Origin: Anaeramoeba flamelloides
Taxonomy: Eukaryota; Metamonada; Anaeramoebidae
Length of the DNA: 64,000 nt
Assembly (NCBI GenBank): GCA_027625915.1
Contig: JANTQA010000012.1
Location: forward strand, 6,098,501-6,162,500
Direction: 5' to 3'
This document shows, piece by piece, positions 25,970 to 42,265 of this stretch. A program made the translations under genes and the position numbers. The notes under the pieces were generated by a model, which saw nothing but the letters and a program-made list of their open reading frames with translations, was not told where the DNA came from and searched no databases. How positions within the stretch are numbered: the first letter of the stretch is position 1; each line of letters starts with the position of its first letter.

Positions 25970-26790
25970 ACTTGGACACAAACCCCATAATTATTGAAAA
26001 AAATTCTGCAATTCATGGTAAATTTAAATTGTTGAGTTACCAATATTCAGACTCCAAAGTTGTTAAAATATCTTTTTTTAAATATGTCCAGAAAGGTAGA
26101 TTAATAAAAAAAAAATTTTTTGTTTTTGGAAAAAAGTAAATTATTAGCCAATAGATTTTTTTGACCAATTATCACTTAAATATTTGAAATATATTGATGA
26201 CACAAGTAGATTTAATAAGAGCAATCAAAATCAATCAGTCTTTGTGCTTTTATGTTGATCATTTCTGAGTTAATTTATGAAATTCAAAAATTATAAAAAT
26301 AGTTACTTTTGGTAGTTCTAAATCTTAATTTTCAAAATACACAAATACTATTATTTTGGACTCTATCTTGAGGTTTAAAAAGGTGATAAAAATTTAAATA
26401 CCGAAAAGATTATACTTAATTGTGATCATTGTTAAAAAATCTAATAATTTATTGTTCAAGAATATATTTAATAGATTTTTTAGAATCATTTGAACCCTCC
26501 CTAATTAAAAATAATTTTTTATCACATCTATATAACCTTTTTATAACAAAATTTCCTTTTAAGTGATGATTTTTTCACTATTTTTTAAAAAATATTCTAA
26601 TAACAAGCTTATAACATGTTCCAATTTTTATAGCACATTTAATAACAAACATTTATGTTCGAAAAATTTTTATTATAAAAATTTAGAACATTATAAACGT
26701 TATTAACTCCTTTAGAACATCTTTATAACATGTTATAAAATTTTTTTATTATTGGGGATGTAGTATTAATATCATGTACAACCAATTTCA
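25970..26790 (+). repeat. Dispersed repeat H, copy 1 (interrupted)
   Basis: It aligns in the same direction with 41700-42265. Shared landmarks are CAATATTCAGACT, CAGTCTTTGTRCTTTTATG, AAAATAGTTACTTTTGG, TTAATTGTGATCATT and ATAGATTTTTTAGA. It is split near 26496-26758 by a short element absent from the other copy. Non-coding. Confidence 0.65.
26496..26758. mobile_element. Short element nested in repeat H (about 260 bp)
   Basis: Comparison with 42220-42245 shows this segment as an insertion: the flanks GAACC and TGTAGTATTAATATC are contiguous in the other copy (GAGCCATGACGTACTAATATC). Its ends are imperfect inverted repeats (CCCTAATTAAAAATAAT versus CCCCAATAATAAAAAAAT). The interior is rich in ACAT and TATAACATGTTATAA-like palindromes. 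No coding capacity. Confidence 0.55.
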
Positions 26791-27575
26791 ACATACTTTG
26801 ACAATCGAACAATTTTCTTTGATACGAATCCCTTGACATTGAGTTTTTAATGATTTAAAGATTACACATCAAGGACCATTCCGAAACAAAGCTTTCGAAT
26901 TCAAAGGGGTTTAAATATTCTTCCGATTATCACCATTTGACCCAGAAAGGAAAAAAATCCACCCTTCATTTCTTTCTTTTTTTCTCTCGTTAAATATAGT
27001 TTCCATTAATTCCAATTTGTCTCTATTTATTTGATAATTGCTTTTTAATTTACTGTTATCAAAATAACCCCTAAATACTCTTACAACCTGAGATGCAATT
27101 TAAAAAAATATCTTTTTTTTTTTTTTAAAGGGTTATTTATTAACTGATTATAAGATCCAACAATTTTCTAAAAGTAAATAAGTTATTTATTTCAAAAATT
27201 CTATTATTAAAGGGAAATTATAAATTGAAAGATCGAAAAGTAAACTTTTTTATCAAGAAATAGAGACAATAGTTGCTTTACTTAAAAGATCAAAATCAAA
27301 AATACCAGAACACTCACAAAAAGATAAAAACAAAGATACATCAATTTATCACATTTCTAAAAAATATAAAATATTTATCTTGGAATTTTACTTTTCCATA
27401 TATTTAGAGCATAAATAGGAGACTACAAATAAGGGATTATTTAGCATATAGAACATATAAACACCAAAATTCATTGTGAATATGTAAAAATAATAAAAAT
27501 ATGTAAAAAAAATAAAAAATAACAAAAATAAAAATTCCAATTAAATTTATTCATAAATAATATTTAAAACAATAA
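26791..27575. other. Intergenic region
   Basis: No gene recognised between repeat H and the end of the next gene on the minus strand. Confidence 0.5.
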
Positions 27576-31748
<4,173 letters not shown>

Positions 31749-32560
31749 TGTTTGTTGGAAATTGATTTTATACTTTATTTTTTAGTGATCGCTGAATAAT
31801 ACAAAATTGGACAGAGGAGAAAATAGACCCAATCCCTTTTTGGTGTAAAATTAATGAAAAGTTCTAAAATTGAAACCTTTTTTCCAAACAAAAGTTTCAA
31901 AATTGAAAAAAAGAAAAAAATAAATTTCCAACTTTTTTAAAACATTAAATTTTTTACCAAAAAAGAACTTTTTTGGTAAAACCCTATTGAGTTTTTGATT
32001 ATAATGGAAAATTTTTCATAGAGAAGTTAGTTTTTACAAGACAGAAATAATATTTATCAATAATAATCTTGAAAAAATTATGAAGGTGAAAACAAGTCTT
32101 TTCCTTTGATCTTTTTTTTTGAGAAAGAAGTGAAAACTACCAATACAAACCAAACCATTGGAGGAAAACCAAAAAATAATTCTATAACAACTAAAATTAC
32201 TTTGGATCACTTTTAAGGGTTTGCATTTGTCATTATATTTTTTTTGGTAAAATATAAATTATATTTATTTGGAAAGTATTGTTTTCTCGGACAATTGAAC
32301 ACACACCATTATTCAATGGATTTAAAGTGGAAATTTAAAGGTGTCACTTTTCAAGTTCTTAAAAAGAAATATTCTGTTAAACAAAGGAGAAAAAAACCTT
32401 TATTTTTTCTTTTAATTATCAAGAAAGTTTGAAGTTTAATAGACAACAAATAATACTTGAAATTTTTCTTATCTTGTTAAAATCAAATCACAAAGTGTAC
32501 TAAATCCATGATGCAAAATTAAAGCTATATTTGTTTTTCTCTAGAATACTTATGAATTAT
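31749..32560. other. Intergenic region upstream of GSAP-like gene
   Basis: No gene recognised. It presumably includes the promoter of the minus-strand gene starting at 31748. Confidence 0.5.
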
Positions 32561-33062
32561 AGTAGGGAAAAAATACCAGAAAATGAAAAAAATCCCTGAA
32601 AAGATTTTTAATTGTGAGTATTAGTAAAATTTTTGTCTATTTTTCAATGAAATCCTTATTATAAATAATCAATTTTTTTATGAGATTAGTAATAAACCTA
32701 CCTAAAGTTCATCAAAGTAAGGTGTCTCTAGAATACTCGAGTAATTGTTTGATAGCCATATGTTGATCAACTTTTTTTGAAAAACAATTGATTTTATTAA
32801 GGTTTACAAGAGTTTGGAAAATGATAATTTTTCTTCTTGTTTTTTGATTGATTGAATGGTGTTTTGAACAAGTTTGATTTCATCAATCATCATTCTAATA
32901 AGTGGGGGGGGGGGGGGGGGGGGGGTTATAATTGAAAAATTTCGATTCTTAAAAAAAGGAATTTGATTGTAAATAAATGAAATTACATAATAATTTTACT
33001 AATATTCACAATTAAAAATCTTGTCCGGGATTTTTTTCATGTACAGTATTTTTTTCACTACT
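32561..33062 (+). mobile_element. MITE family A, copy 3, with a 22-G run
   Basis: It is the same element as 3789-4277 in the same orientation, nearly identical in its interior (the long block from GGTTTACAAGAGTTTGG to the right terminal repeat matches with very few changes). Ends are AGTAGGGAAAAAATACC on the left and a right end reading AGTAGTGAAAAAAATACTG in reverse. It differs mainly by expansion of the internal G run to 22 bases (32904-32925). Non-coding; relies on an external transposase. Confidence 0.85.
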
Positions 33063-33559
33063 TTAAATGAATAAGAAACGAACAATAAAAATATACAAAT
33101 ATTTTATTGATTTCTTAAAGTTCTTTTTTAAAAAAGAAATAGTTAAAATGAAGGATCAAAAGACATTTTTATATAAACAAAGAGAGGAAATTTTTTGGAG
33201 AATAATTTTCGAGAGAACCAAAAAAAAGATAAAACTTCATAAATAATAAGTGAATTACATAAAAATTTTTAACAAATTTAATCAGTAATTTAAAATTTAC
33301 TTTAAAAAATCAATAAAGTTTAACTTCAAAATTTAGCCAACAATAGGTATATTATTGGTTAGTGAATTGGAGGTTTTATATGAACAAGAAGGAAAAATAA
33401 GCTGGATTTTAATTTGCGATCTGATTAATTTTTTTTTGAACTTAGTTATCCTTTACCCTGCAAACATTATAATATTAAAATTTTCTGAAATTCATCTAAT
33501 ATTTATGTTTTTTAATTTGAAACTTTATGATATTGGAACACTTAATAATTTTTTAACAA
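33063..33559. other. Intergenic region
   Basis: No supported gene. A 75-codon open frame at 33355-33582 lacks motifs and overlaps repeat G. Confidence 0.4.
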
Positions 33560-33931
33560 ACTATATTATTTTTCAAAAATGATGTTTCACTTTATAATGT
33601 TATTGGAACTTGATTTTGTGAGTTTTAATCCCATTTCCCAATCATAAAAATTTTAAATATTTTGGATCAGAATAATTTGCACTAATTTAAACAAAGAATT
33701 TATTTTTATTTTTCAAATTTTTGGATCATAACAATTTCTTTTATTTTGTTTTTCTTTTCTTTTTTTTGAAAAATTTTTATATTTCTTTTCTTTTGTTTTA
33801 AAAAAACTTTTTTTTTTCAAAGTCAAGACAAACTAAAAAGATCTTCAAATATACTAATAAACATTAATAAAATTGAGACTATCTAATGATTTGTAAAATA
33901 AATATATTGATTATTAAAAAATCTTTTTGTT
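33560..33931 (+). repeat. Dispersed repeat G, left part of a LINE-split copy
   Basis: It matches 21958-22310 in order and orientation. It ends in the left copy of the LINE target duplication (AAAAATCTTTTTGTT at 33917-33931). The repeat resumes at 40238. Confidence 0.7.
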
Positions 33932-33977
33932 TTTTTATTATTTAACGGAGGAGTTTTTAATTCCTCTTATTTGCCCG

Positions 33978-34003
33978 AATTCCTAAATTATGATTTAGGA
34001 ATT
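33978..34003 (-). other. 3'-UTR stem-loop of the LINE
   Basis: A perfect 11-bp stem (AATTCCTAAAT paired with ATTTAGGAATT) and a 4-base loop TATG lie within 50 bp of the LINE 3' end. The related 3' fragment at 62820 keeps the stem with a compensated base pair. In stem-loop LINEs such hairpins are bound by the reverse transcriptase to prime copying; that role here is inferred. Confidence 0.65.
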
Positions 34004-34169
34004 TTGTTAAAGACTCAAAAATAAATTTATTACCTATTAAGGCTAATAAATACAATGAATCTCTTTTTCTAATAATATCAAAAACAGTAATATTATTTTT
34101 TAATATATTAGAGATGTTAAATTTTTTTTTAATTCAGATATCCAGATTTTACGATTATTTTCATAGGCT

Positions 34170-37100
34170 GGGCAGTTCCAGAGAAAATGATCCAAATCTT
34201 CAATGATATCTATTTTTTTTTGGTTTTTTGCATAATTTACAGTATTTTGATTTGTCCTTGTTCATAACATAAGAATATCTATTTAAATAATTTGTAAAAT
34301 TTCTGAGTTTTAAGATTGAAGTTGAGCCCTTCCATTTTAAGTATCTTTGTTGTTTGTTAATATTATTTTGAATAGAAATTATTTTTAAATATTTATGAAC
34401 TTTCCAACTTGGACTATTTTCCAGTTGTTTAATTCGATATTTCTCAAGTTCAAATTCTAATTCTTTTTAGGGTGTCTGATTGCCAGTTAATATTTTCAAA
34501 TTTCTGTTCTCTGAATTTGAGATTTTTTACTATTTCATGAAAACCCAAAAAGGTTAATTTTTGAATTAGTTTAAATCTTCTTTTATATATAGTTATTCTT
34601 GCTGAATCTATTTTTGCTTCAGTTTTATATATAAGTCTAGGAGAGTGTGGATTTATTAATAAAAATTTTGTTACTTTTTTATTAATCCACAAATCTATAT
34701 CATTGAAATCTTGTTTTGTCAAATCAAATATTTCTAATCCATATAACAATTGACTATGTAAGACCGCTTTAAAAAAATGAATTTTCAATCCATTAGTAAA
34801 TTTCTTTTGTTGTAAAATATTAGTTATTTTTTTAAAATTGGTTTTAACTTTATCAAGGTTAAATTTTAAATGAGTTTTTTTTATCTAACCAAATCCCAAG
34901 ATATAATATTTCTTTTGGATTGGTAGTTTTTTTCGTTTTATCATCATTTGGATTCATACCAAAATGTCGAATAATTCTATATATTTTTTCAATCTGATAA
35001 TTTATTTCTATCAGAGATCCTTTCATGATTAGTATCAAATCATCTGCAAACATTTGAACATGTATCGCTAATGGTTTGAGTTTATCTAAGAGAAAATGAG
35101 TAATAAATCCAAATAGTAAAGGGGATAATGGATCTCCTTGATACACTCCCATTCCCTCTTTTGAATAATAAGCAAGTAAAAAATTTATTACTATTTCATT
35201 TTTTTATAAATTTTTTTTAGTGAGTAATAAATAAGTGAGTGATGGATAGAATCAAAGCATTTTTTGTATATCTATTGTAACAATATAAATGTTATCTTTT
35301 TTAAATTTGTTTTTTATTTTATTAAATTCATTGAATAGATTTAGAACTGCAATTCTTGTATCTAATTTTTTTTTAAAACCAAATTGGTTTTTTTGAAACT
35401 AAATCCCAAGAGTCTTGGATTCCCGCATATAATAATTTAAGAAAAAATCTTGGGAGCGTTTGATTAATTGATATTGGTCGATAATTAAGTGGAACTCCTT
35501 CATCCCCAGATTTATGAATAAATAATAAATTTCTTTTTTTAATAAAATGGATATTTTTTTTGAGAAATATCATTAATCCAATTTAGAAATATTTTTTTGA
35601 ATTGTTTTTTATAAAACTTTCGTAATTTAAATAAAAATCACTGTTTTGATTTTTTATTGATTTATATTGGAATATTTTATCAAATTCTTTTACTGATTTA
35701 TTTTTTTGATATTTCATTATTTCTTTAATTTTTTTTAGTTGAAAATATTTCCTCTACTTTAATATTTAAAATATTATTTTTGTCTAATTTAAAATTTTTG
35801 ATAAAATTAATTATATATATTTTTTGGTTTTTTTACTAATAGACTCAACAAATTCAAAATAAGCTTTTTCCATATTTTCATTATTTAGAATCATTTTACT
35901 TGAAGTTTCTCTTAATCTATTAATTTTTTTCCAAAAATTTTGATTTTCTTCAAATTCTATATTGATTTGATTAATTAATTTAAAATACATTTTTGAGTTC
36001 CTATTTTTTATTTCTTTAATTAATTCATTATTTTCAAATACTCTATTAATTAAGTTATACAATTTTAAATCTTTTTTTGGTATATTTAAAATAATTCTTT
36101 CTTTCTTTTTTAAATTTTTTTTTTGAAAATTTTGAATTGTTTTTCATTTAATTGATAATTATTAGATTGAAAAAAATTAATAAAATCAAGATGAAAATTT
36201 GGGATATCTTTAATTCTAAAAATATCTTTAACTTCCCATTTTTTTATTAATATTAAATTTGTTCAAAATTGCATTGTGGTCACTAATTTTATTTTTTATT
36301 GTTTTTGATTTTTGATATTTTAAATTATTGAAATTTGTAATAAAATAATCTAAATTATTATTATTTCTGGTTGGTTTCGAATTGAAAATAATTTTGAACT
36401 TGAATTTTGAAAAATAATTTATTTGATTTTTAATCAAATTAAAATCGCCTCAATGATTGTTTTATGATTTTGATATTTTTGTAAAAGATTGATAATTTTT
36501 TTATTTATTTCGTTATTTCGATCGTGTCTCTTATATACATTAATAATTATAAAATCAGTGAATTGGATTCCCATGATATCAAGATCTGGAATCAATATTT
36601 CTCTTGTGAAATCTTTAAAAATATTTTTTATTATAATCAATAATCCTCCTTTATTAGAATTTTTATTACCATATGATTTTTTATTTATTGAAAAATAATT
36701 CATGAAACGTGGCTTTTTTATTATTTTTGATTCTTGTATTAAACATATATCAATGTTTAATTTTAATAGAAAAAGATTCTAAAATCGAAATTTTATTTTT
36801 ATCATTTAATCCTCTGACATTAAATGATAAAATTTTGATATTAATAAATTTATTGTTATATTCTCTCTTTTTTCCTTTTAATAATAATTTTTTTTCATTT
36901 TTTGAATAGTGATAAATATATAAATTTCTGGGTAATAAATGAATTTTTCTTGAAAGTTTTTTCTTGAAAAAATTAATTCTATCTTTTAAGTCCCAAATTT
37001 CTATTAAGTTGTCTCCTTGTCTTTGATATCGTATTACTGGTCTATTTTTTAAATAATTAAATATTTCCAAAGTTGAAATATTTTTTTGGCAAAAAATTAA

Positions 37101-37208
37101 CTTATTATCTTTTGGGACATTTTGTATTTTTTTAATTATTTGGCATTTATCCATAAATGAAAAATGAGTAACAGTATTATTATTATAAGAGTTTTTTGTT
37201 AAATTCAA
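34170..37208 (-). pseudogene. LINE ORF2: APE endonuclease, reverse transcriptase, CCHC
   Basis: Read from right to left, a region of about 130 residues of unknown fold precedes the endonuclease start KILSFNVRGLND (about 36835). Endonuclease motifs follow: a GDFNL motif near 36455 and SDHNAIL near 36270. The reverse transcriptase shows NYRPISI (about 35485), GVYQGDPLSPLLFGF (about 35140) and the catalytic FADDL (about 35050). Near the C-terminus CKLC (34230-34241) and a DHFLWNC segment (about 34170-34195) form a CCHC zinc knuckle. The frame is broken many times (for example between the two endonuclease halves near 36440 and several times in the reverse transcriptase), so no functional protein is expected. 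A-to-T-rich drift has left most motifs legible. Confidence 0.88.
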
Positions 37209-38225
37209 ATTTAAAATTAAAATTTAATTCTTTTAAGTTTTGGAATTTCTTTTTTTTATTTATTAATTTAAGAATTAAGATATATAATTTTGAAAATTGT
37301 AGATTTGTATTGTAAAAATTATAGTCCCCATATAAAGAAATAAATGAATAATTAAATGATTTTTTTTATCCAATATTTTATTTGAATTAATTTTACGTTC
37401 TTTAATTCCCATTTTTCAAATTCATATAAAATAATATTTTTCATCAAAAAATAGTTTAAATCAATAAAATGTTCATAATTTTTATATTCATAATTTAATA
37501 AAAAAATTATTTCTTGAAATAAATTTTTTTGGTTTAGTTCTTGTTTAAAAAAATTAATATTGGAAAATAAAATTTGTATATAGAAATATAAAATTTTATT
37601 TTTTTAATGATTTGGATTTGATATAATAAAATTTTAAATTGATTATTAGTGGGTGATTAAATGGACACTTTGGATTTGTGAAACCCCATTTAAAATTTTT
37701 TTAAATTATTTTGGTTTTTTAAATTTATATATATAAATATTAATTTGAATTAATATTTTAAAAATTTCTAATTTCTTTATTTTAGAATTTGATTGATAAA
37801 GTCAATCATCAAGTTGACTAATATGACAATTACAATATCCTTTTTGGGTTTGAAGTTCTTTTTTTACATCTTTTATTATTTTTTTTTGAAATTGCTTTAC
37901 ATAAAACTGTTTTCTTTTTATTTTGTATTAAATTGATATTTTTCATATTTTTCTTTTTATTAATATCCAATTGGTCTTTATGGTGTTTATCTTGTAATTC
38001 AATAATTGATTTTTTTTGATTAAAATAAAAATCAAGATTTTTTGGATATCATTTTTTATAATTACATTCAGTATAAACAATAAGTTCTTTACTTGTACTG
38101 ATATCTTTTTTTGTTTTTGTATTAAAATATTTCCATGATTTAAAATTTTATTTTTGTTTTCAATTAATTTATTTAGTAATAAATTATTATCATTCCAATC
38201 ATTTGGTTTATTATTATTTTTTCTT

Positions 38226-40194
38226 TTAAAATTTTTTCAAAAAATTAAATGTCTCTTTATCATTTTCTATAGTGACTTTAAAAACATTATTTAATTGGTT
38301 TTCCAAAAATGTTATATTGGGTAAATGAAAATTATTATTTTTTTTGAAATTATTAGTAAATGAAAAAGGTTTAAAATTGGGTTTTTTGTTTAGTGATAGT
38401 TTGACCAATAGATAAAAAAAAATCAGCTAAAGAAGGTTTATTATTTTTTTGTTTGTTAATAATTTTATTTTTTGATTTATTAACATCATCTTCTTTCTCA
38501 ATATCTATTTCAATTGATTTTTCCTCAGAATGTAAATTTTCATTTTTATTTTTATTAATTTCTTTATAGTTTGTTTTGGGATTCCTTTTTTGAGTTTGGG
38601 CCCCTTTCTCAAAATTTTTATTTATTTTATTTTCTGAATTTTTATTTAGATTAATTATTGAATTTGAATTATTATCAATAATTAATTTTAGTTTTTTAAT
38701 TTCATTTTCTAAGTTAATTATTCTTTTTTTCTAAAATTTCATTAAAATTGTTGTTTATATTATTAGTGGGTGTTATATTTTTCTTTTTTAAAATTCTTCT
38801 TTTCAAAAGCTTTTTTAATAAATATTTTTTTCTTATATATAAAAATACCATCAAAACTCAAAGCTTTATCTCTTAAATCTTCATTTTGGAAAGTTACAAA
38901 TGAAAATTTTTGATTATTATTCTTATTATTTAGAATTATAATTTCCAAGATTTTATATTCTTTGAATAATTTTTTTAAGAATTCTTGATTGATATTGTTA
39001 GGTAAATTAAAAATAACAATTTGATTTTTTGAAATTTTTCTGTTTTTATTTCTAATATTGTTGGTTAAATTTTTATTGATCTTATTAGTTTTTTCTTGAT
39101 GAATAAAATTTGATTGAGTCTTATTGTTATTTTTATTGATTTTGTTGTTGTTTAAAAAATTTTTTTCGAACCATACATTATTTTTTTTTTATTTTTATCT
39201 ACAGTCAGTTTCACTTTTAAGGCACAAACTTTCTACGAAATTTAAGGTACAAAAAAAAATCTCAAATTAAAGCACAAAATTCAAATTCTAGTAAAATAAT
39301 TTGTGAAAATTAAAATTCCAAAAAATTGTGCTTTAATTTGAGATTTTTTTGTGCCTTAAATTTCGTTGAAAGTTTGTGCCTTAAAAGTGAAACTGACTGT
39401 AGTATTTCAGAGGTTTTCTTTTCATTATTGGGTTGGGATATCGTATTCTTATGAATAAATTTGTTAATAAATATGAATCTATTAAATAGCTTCAATTTAC
39501 CTGAATAAGTTAATAATTTTTGAAAGTCTTCTTTTTTCTCTACTAATAACTTCGCGCAACCCTTGAATTGATTATTACTGTCGAGGAACAGTATTAGTTC
39601 TTTGATATGAATAAGTGGTTTGAGTACATACTCAATATCATAATAGTTTGCATGATAAGGAATATTATGCAGAAATAACGCATTTAGTACTACTTCAGCA
39701 TTATTTATCGTAGCATGGTTCACCTTCATATTTGATCTAATTAGATCAGTTTTTTTTTTTTTTTTGTTTTTGGTACTATGTTGGCAATTGGGTTTTTGGT
39801 ACTTTTTGGGTTCCGATTCCGCATTGTCTGGTGAGTTTTTTTGAGGTTTTGTTTGGATTTTTGCTTTTTTAGTACTTTTTTTGTTTTTTTCTTGTAAATA
39901 TTTTTCTTTTGTTTCTTTTTGTTTTTTTTTTTCATTTTGAATTTCTTGTTCGAGTAGTCCGCAACTATTATTTTTCTTTTCTCAAAATAGAAATTATCAC
40001 CAAGTACTTGTTTAATTAGTTCTTCATTCTTTTTCGAACTTGGTGTGATTTTAGCTAATCCATTGTTTGGATTTTTTTTGTTTTTTGATAATTTCTATAT
40101 TTGGTGAACATTGTGACTTTTCTTCAATAAATTGAACTAGCTTGTCGATAGAATACTTACTTGGTAAGTTTTTAAAAAAAAGTTTTCTTATCAT
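38226..40194 (-). pseudogene. LINE ORF1 with three RRM-type domains
   Basis: ATG at 40192-40194, about 43 bp from the LINE 5' end, starts MIRKLFFKNLPSKYSIDKL, an RNP2-like RRM opening; RRM1 continues in another frame to IIVADYSNKKF (about 39965). RRM2 (about 39440-39690) shows LFLHNIPYHANYYDIEYVLK and FKGCAKLLV. RRM3 (about 38790-39035) shows IVIFNLPNNINQEFLKKLF and FSFVTFQNEDLRDKAL and is unbroken. A charged, Asn/Lys-rich and probably coiled-coil tail follows towards 38200. At least one frameshift lies in RRM1, and the MITE at 39202-39399 separates RRM2 from RRM3. ORF1 proteins of this kind coat the LINE RNA in the particle that carries out retrotransposition. Confidence 0.75.
39202..39399. 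mobile_element. Tc1/mariner-type MITE (family B) inside the LINE
   Basis: A 198-bp near-palindrome beginning CAGTCAGTTTCACTTTTAAG, with the right end a close inverted copy. It is flanked by TA on both sides (39200-39201 and 39400-39401), the Tc1/mariner target signature, and the CAGT terminus is also typical of that superfamily. Arms run about 80 bp each with few mismatches. It is the best-preserved of four copies in the window (others: 52064-52259, 57693-57850, 63253-63335). Confidence 0.92.
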
Positions 40195-40237
40195 TGGCTT
40201 GTTTTAAATTTTCTGAGCTGAAAAAAAAAAAAAAAAT

Positions 40238-40490
40238 AAAAATCTTTTTGTTAACGTTTTTTCAGTGAAAGTTTAAAAATAAAAAATCTGTTATACTCAT
40301 ATCAAAAATTTTGATTATTTTTTTTTTGAAGGTTTTTAATTTTATTTCTCGATAATTTTTAAAATATCAGGTTTTATATATTCGGAATGATTTAAAAGTG
40401 AATTATTAAATCAAGATTTAATTTTTGAGTTGTTCTTAAATACTAAAGAATATTTATAAGCTTTTTCCATAAAAGTGAGGCAAATTTGTT
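40238..40490 (+). repeat. Dispersed repeat G, right part of the LINE-split copy
   Basis: It starts with the right target duplication (40238-40252) and continues TTTCAGTGAAAGTTT and AAAAGTGAATTATTAAATC, matching 22310-22560. Confidence 0.7.
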
Positions 40491-41035
40491 TACAAATATT
40501 TTTATTAAACTCAATCTTCAAATATGCAATTAAATATACAAAATCATTAGATACCATTTCTAGATTTCTGAGAATTATTCAATTTGTTTCTTTGTATGTT
40601 ATTTCATAAAGAAAAAATACAAATTTTCTGATCTGGATTTTATCTGATATTTTTTAGGGGTGAAAATTGGTGTTAATTGTTTTATTTTTGATCGAAAAAA
40701 TCGTTTTCATAACCTGTTTAATCCCTGACAATATTTCAAATAGAATCTAAAGCATATAACTATGTTTGATTGTTTAAAAAATCAATTTTACTCTATCCAC
40801 ATTTTCATTTTTTTATTGAAATTAGTCCTTACATCGTTTTCACCAAAAAAGTGCTATTTTTTTTTTTTTCATTTTTTTTAAATATTTCATCAAATATATT
40901 TTGAAATAAATACAAAAACCATTGATTCAATGAGTATTAAAATTAAACTTAGTTTGGTATTGTCAATTAACAAATACCTCAGCTAACAAAGATGATTTTT
41001 TATGAAATTTAAAAAAAAATGCCCCACTCTTTTGG

Positions 41036-41087
<52 letters not shown>

Positions 41088-41699
41088 CATACATATATAT
41101 ATATATTATCAATTTAATATATCAAGTCAAGTCATACTTTTTGAAATCAAGTTACAATTTTTAATTAAACTGGTAACCTTCCTGAAAAATTATTTCAAAA
41201 ATTTTTTTTTTCAAAGTGATGAATGAAGTTTTCAAATAAGGAAGAGACTTATTCCCCTATAATAGTGTTGAATATTATTGTGTTTAAAAAATTTATCAAT
41301 TTAAAAAAATATGAAAATCAATTATTTTATTTTTTTTTTTGAATTTAAATCAGGAGATATTTCCAACATTTCTTAATTTAGCATAAGTACGGCCTTTCAC
41401 AATTTATCAAATTATCTAAAAACCTTTTCTTTCAATGTCATTTTATTGTAAAGTATTTTCAATTGAAATATTCAGTAATTGGTAAAAAAAAATTAATTTA
41501 TTGGTTTTTTAAAGAAAAAATTCACAAGTTCAAATTTTTTAATACTAAAGAGATTAGCTTCTACCAAGGAGAAGCCTAGGAACAAAGTATTTTGTTATTG
41601 GACCTAACCAAATTTGTGCTACATGGTTCAAATACCTCTAAAAAATCGATTAGTCAAGTTGTAATATTTGTTGATCTTATCAATGAAAAATGATCATTA
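40491..41699. other. Intergenic region with a (TA)n microsatellite
   Basis: No gene recognised. A (TA)n tract with a few CA interruptions lies at about 41044-41106. A short imperfect hairpin AGCTTCT...AGAAGCCT lies near 41553-41575. Confidence 0.5.
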
Positions 41700-42265
41700 T
41701 ATTAGTAAAAAACTCTAAAATTTCAGAATAAAATCTACATTTCGCCATAAATTTAAAGGTTGAATTATCAATATTCAGACTACAGAGTCACAAATTATCT
41801 TTCTTATATTTGTGGCGAAATGTATATTAGTTACTAAAAAATTCTTTTTTTTTAAAAAATTAAATAATTAACCAATAAATTTTTTTGACAAATTATTTCT
41901 CAAATCATGCTAATATATTGATACTACAAGTATATTTATCAAAAGCAAACAAAACTATTCAGTCTTTGTACTTTTATGTTGATGATTATTGAGTTAATCT
42001 TTGAAAATAAAAAATTATAAAAATAGTTACTTTTGGAAGTTCTAAATCTAAATTATTAAATATCAGAATACTGTATTTTGGGTTTCTATTTTTAGATTTG
42101 GAAAAGGAATTAAAAAAAAATTTTTCAAAATGAAACTTTTTTAATTGTGATCATTAGTAAAAAAATTGTAATAATTTATAGTGCAATAAGATTTATAATA
42201 GATTTTTTAGAGCTATTCGAGCCATGACGTACTAATATCATTTATACCCAATTACAAATTAAACT
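41700..42265 (+). repeat. Dispersed repeat H, copy 2 (uninterrupted)
   Basis: Direct-orientation match to 25970-26790 without the nested element at 26496-26758. Non-coding. Confidence 0.65.

Larger units (their letters stand above)
33932..40237 (-). mobile_element. Full-length, inactive non-LTR retrotransposon (LINE)
   Basis: The element reads on the minus strand (5' end at 40237, 3' end at 33932). A 15-bp target duplication AAAAATCTTTTTGTT flanks it (33917-33931 and 40238-40252), and the empty site survives in repeat G at about 22310. It is about 6.1 kb without the 198-bp MITE nested in it. It encodes an ORF1 with three RRM-type domains and an ORF2 with an APE-type endonuclease, reverse transcriptase and a CCHC zinc knuckle. 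Multiple stops and frameshifts make it inactive, but both ends are present. The 3' end has a short A-rich tail (AATAATAAAAAAA in sense) and a stem-loop. The clade is not fixed; gene order fits APE-type LINEs of the L1/I range. Confidence 0.9.

Noticed and set aside
36489-36909. Plus-strand hydrophobic frames across the LINE
   Set aside because: They are antisense readings of AT-rich LINE ORF2.
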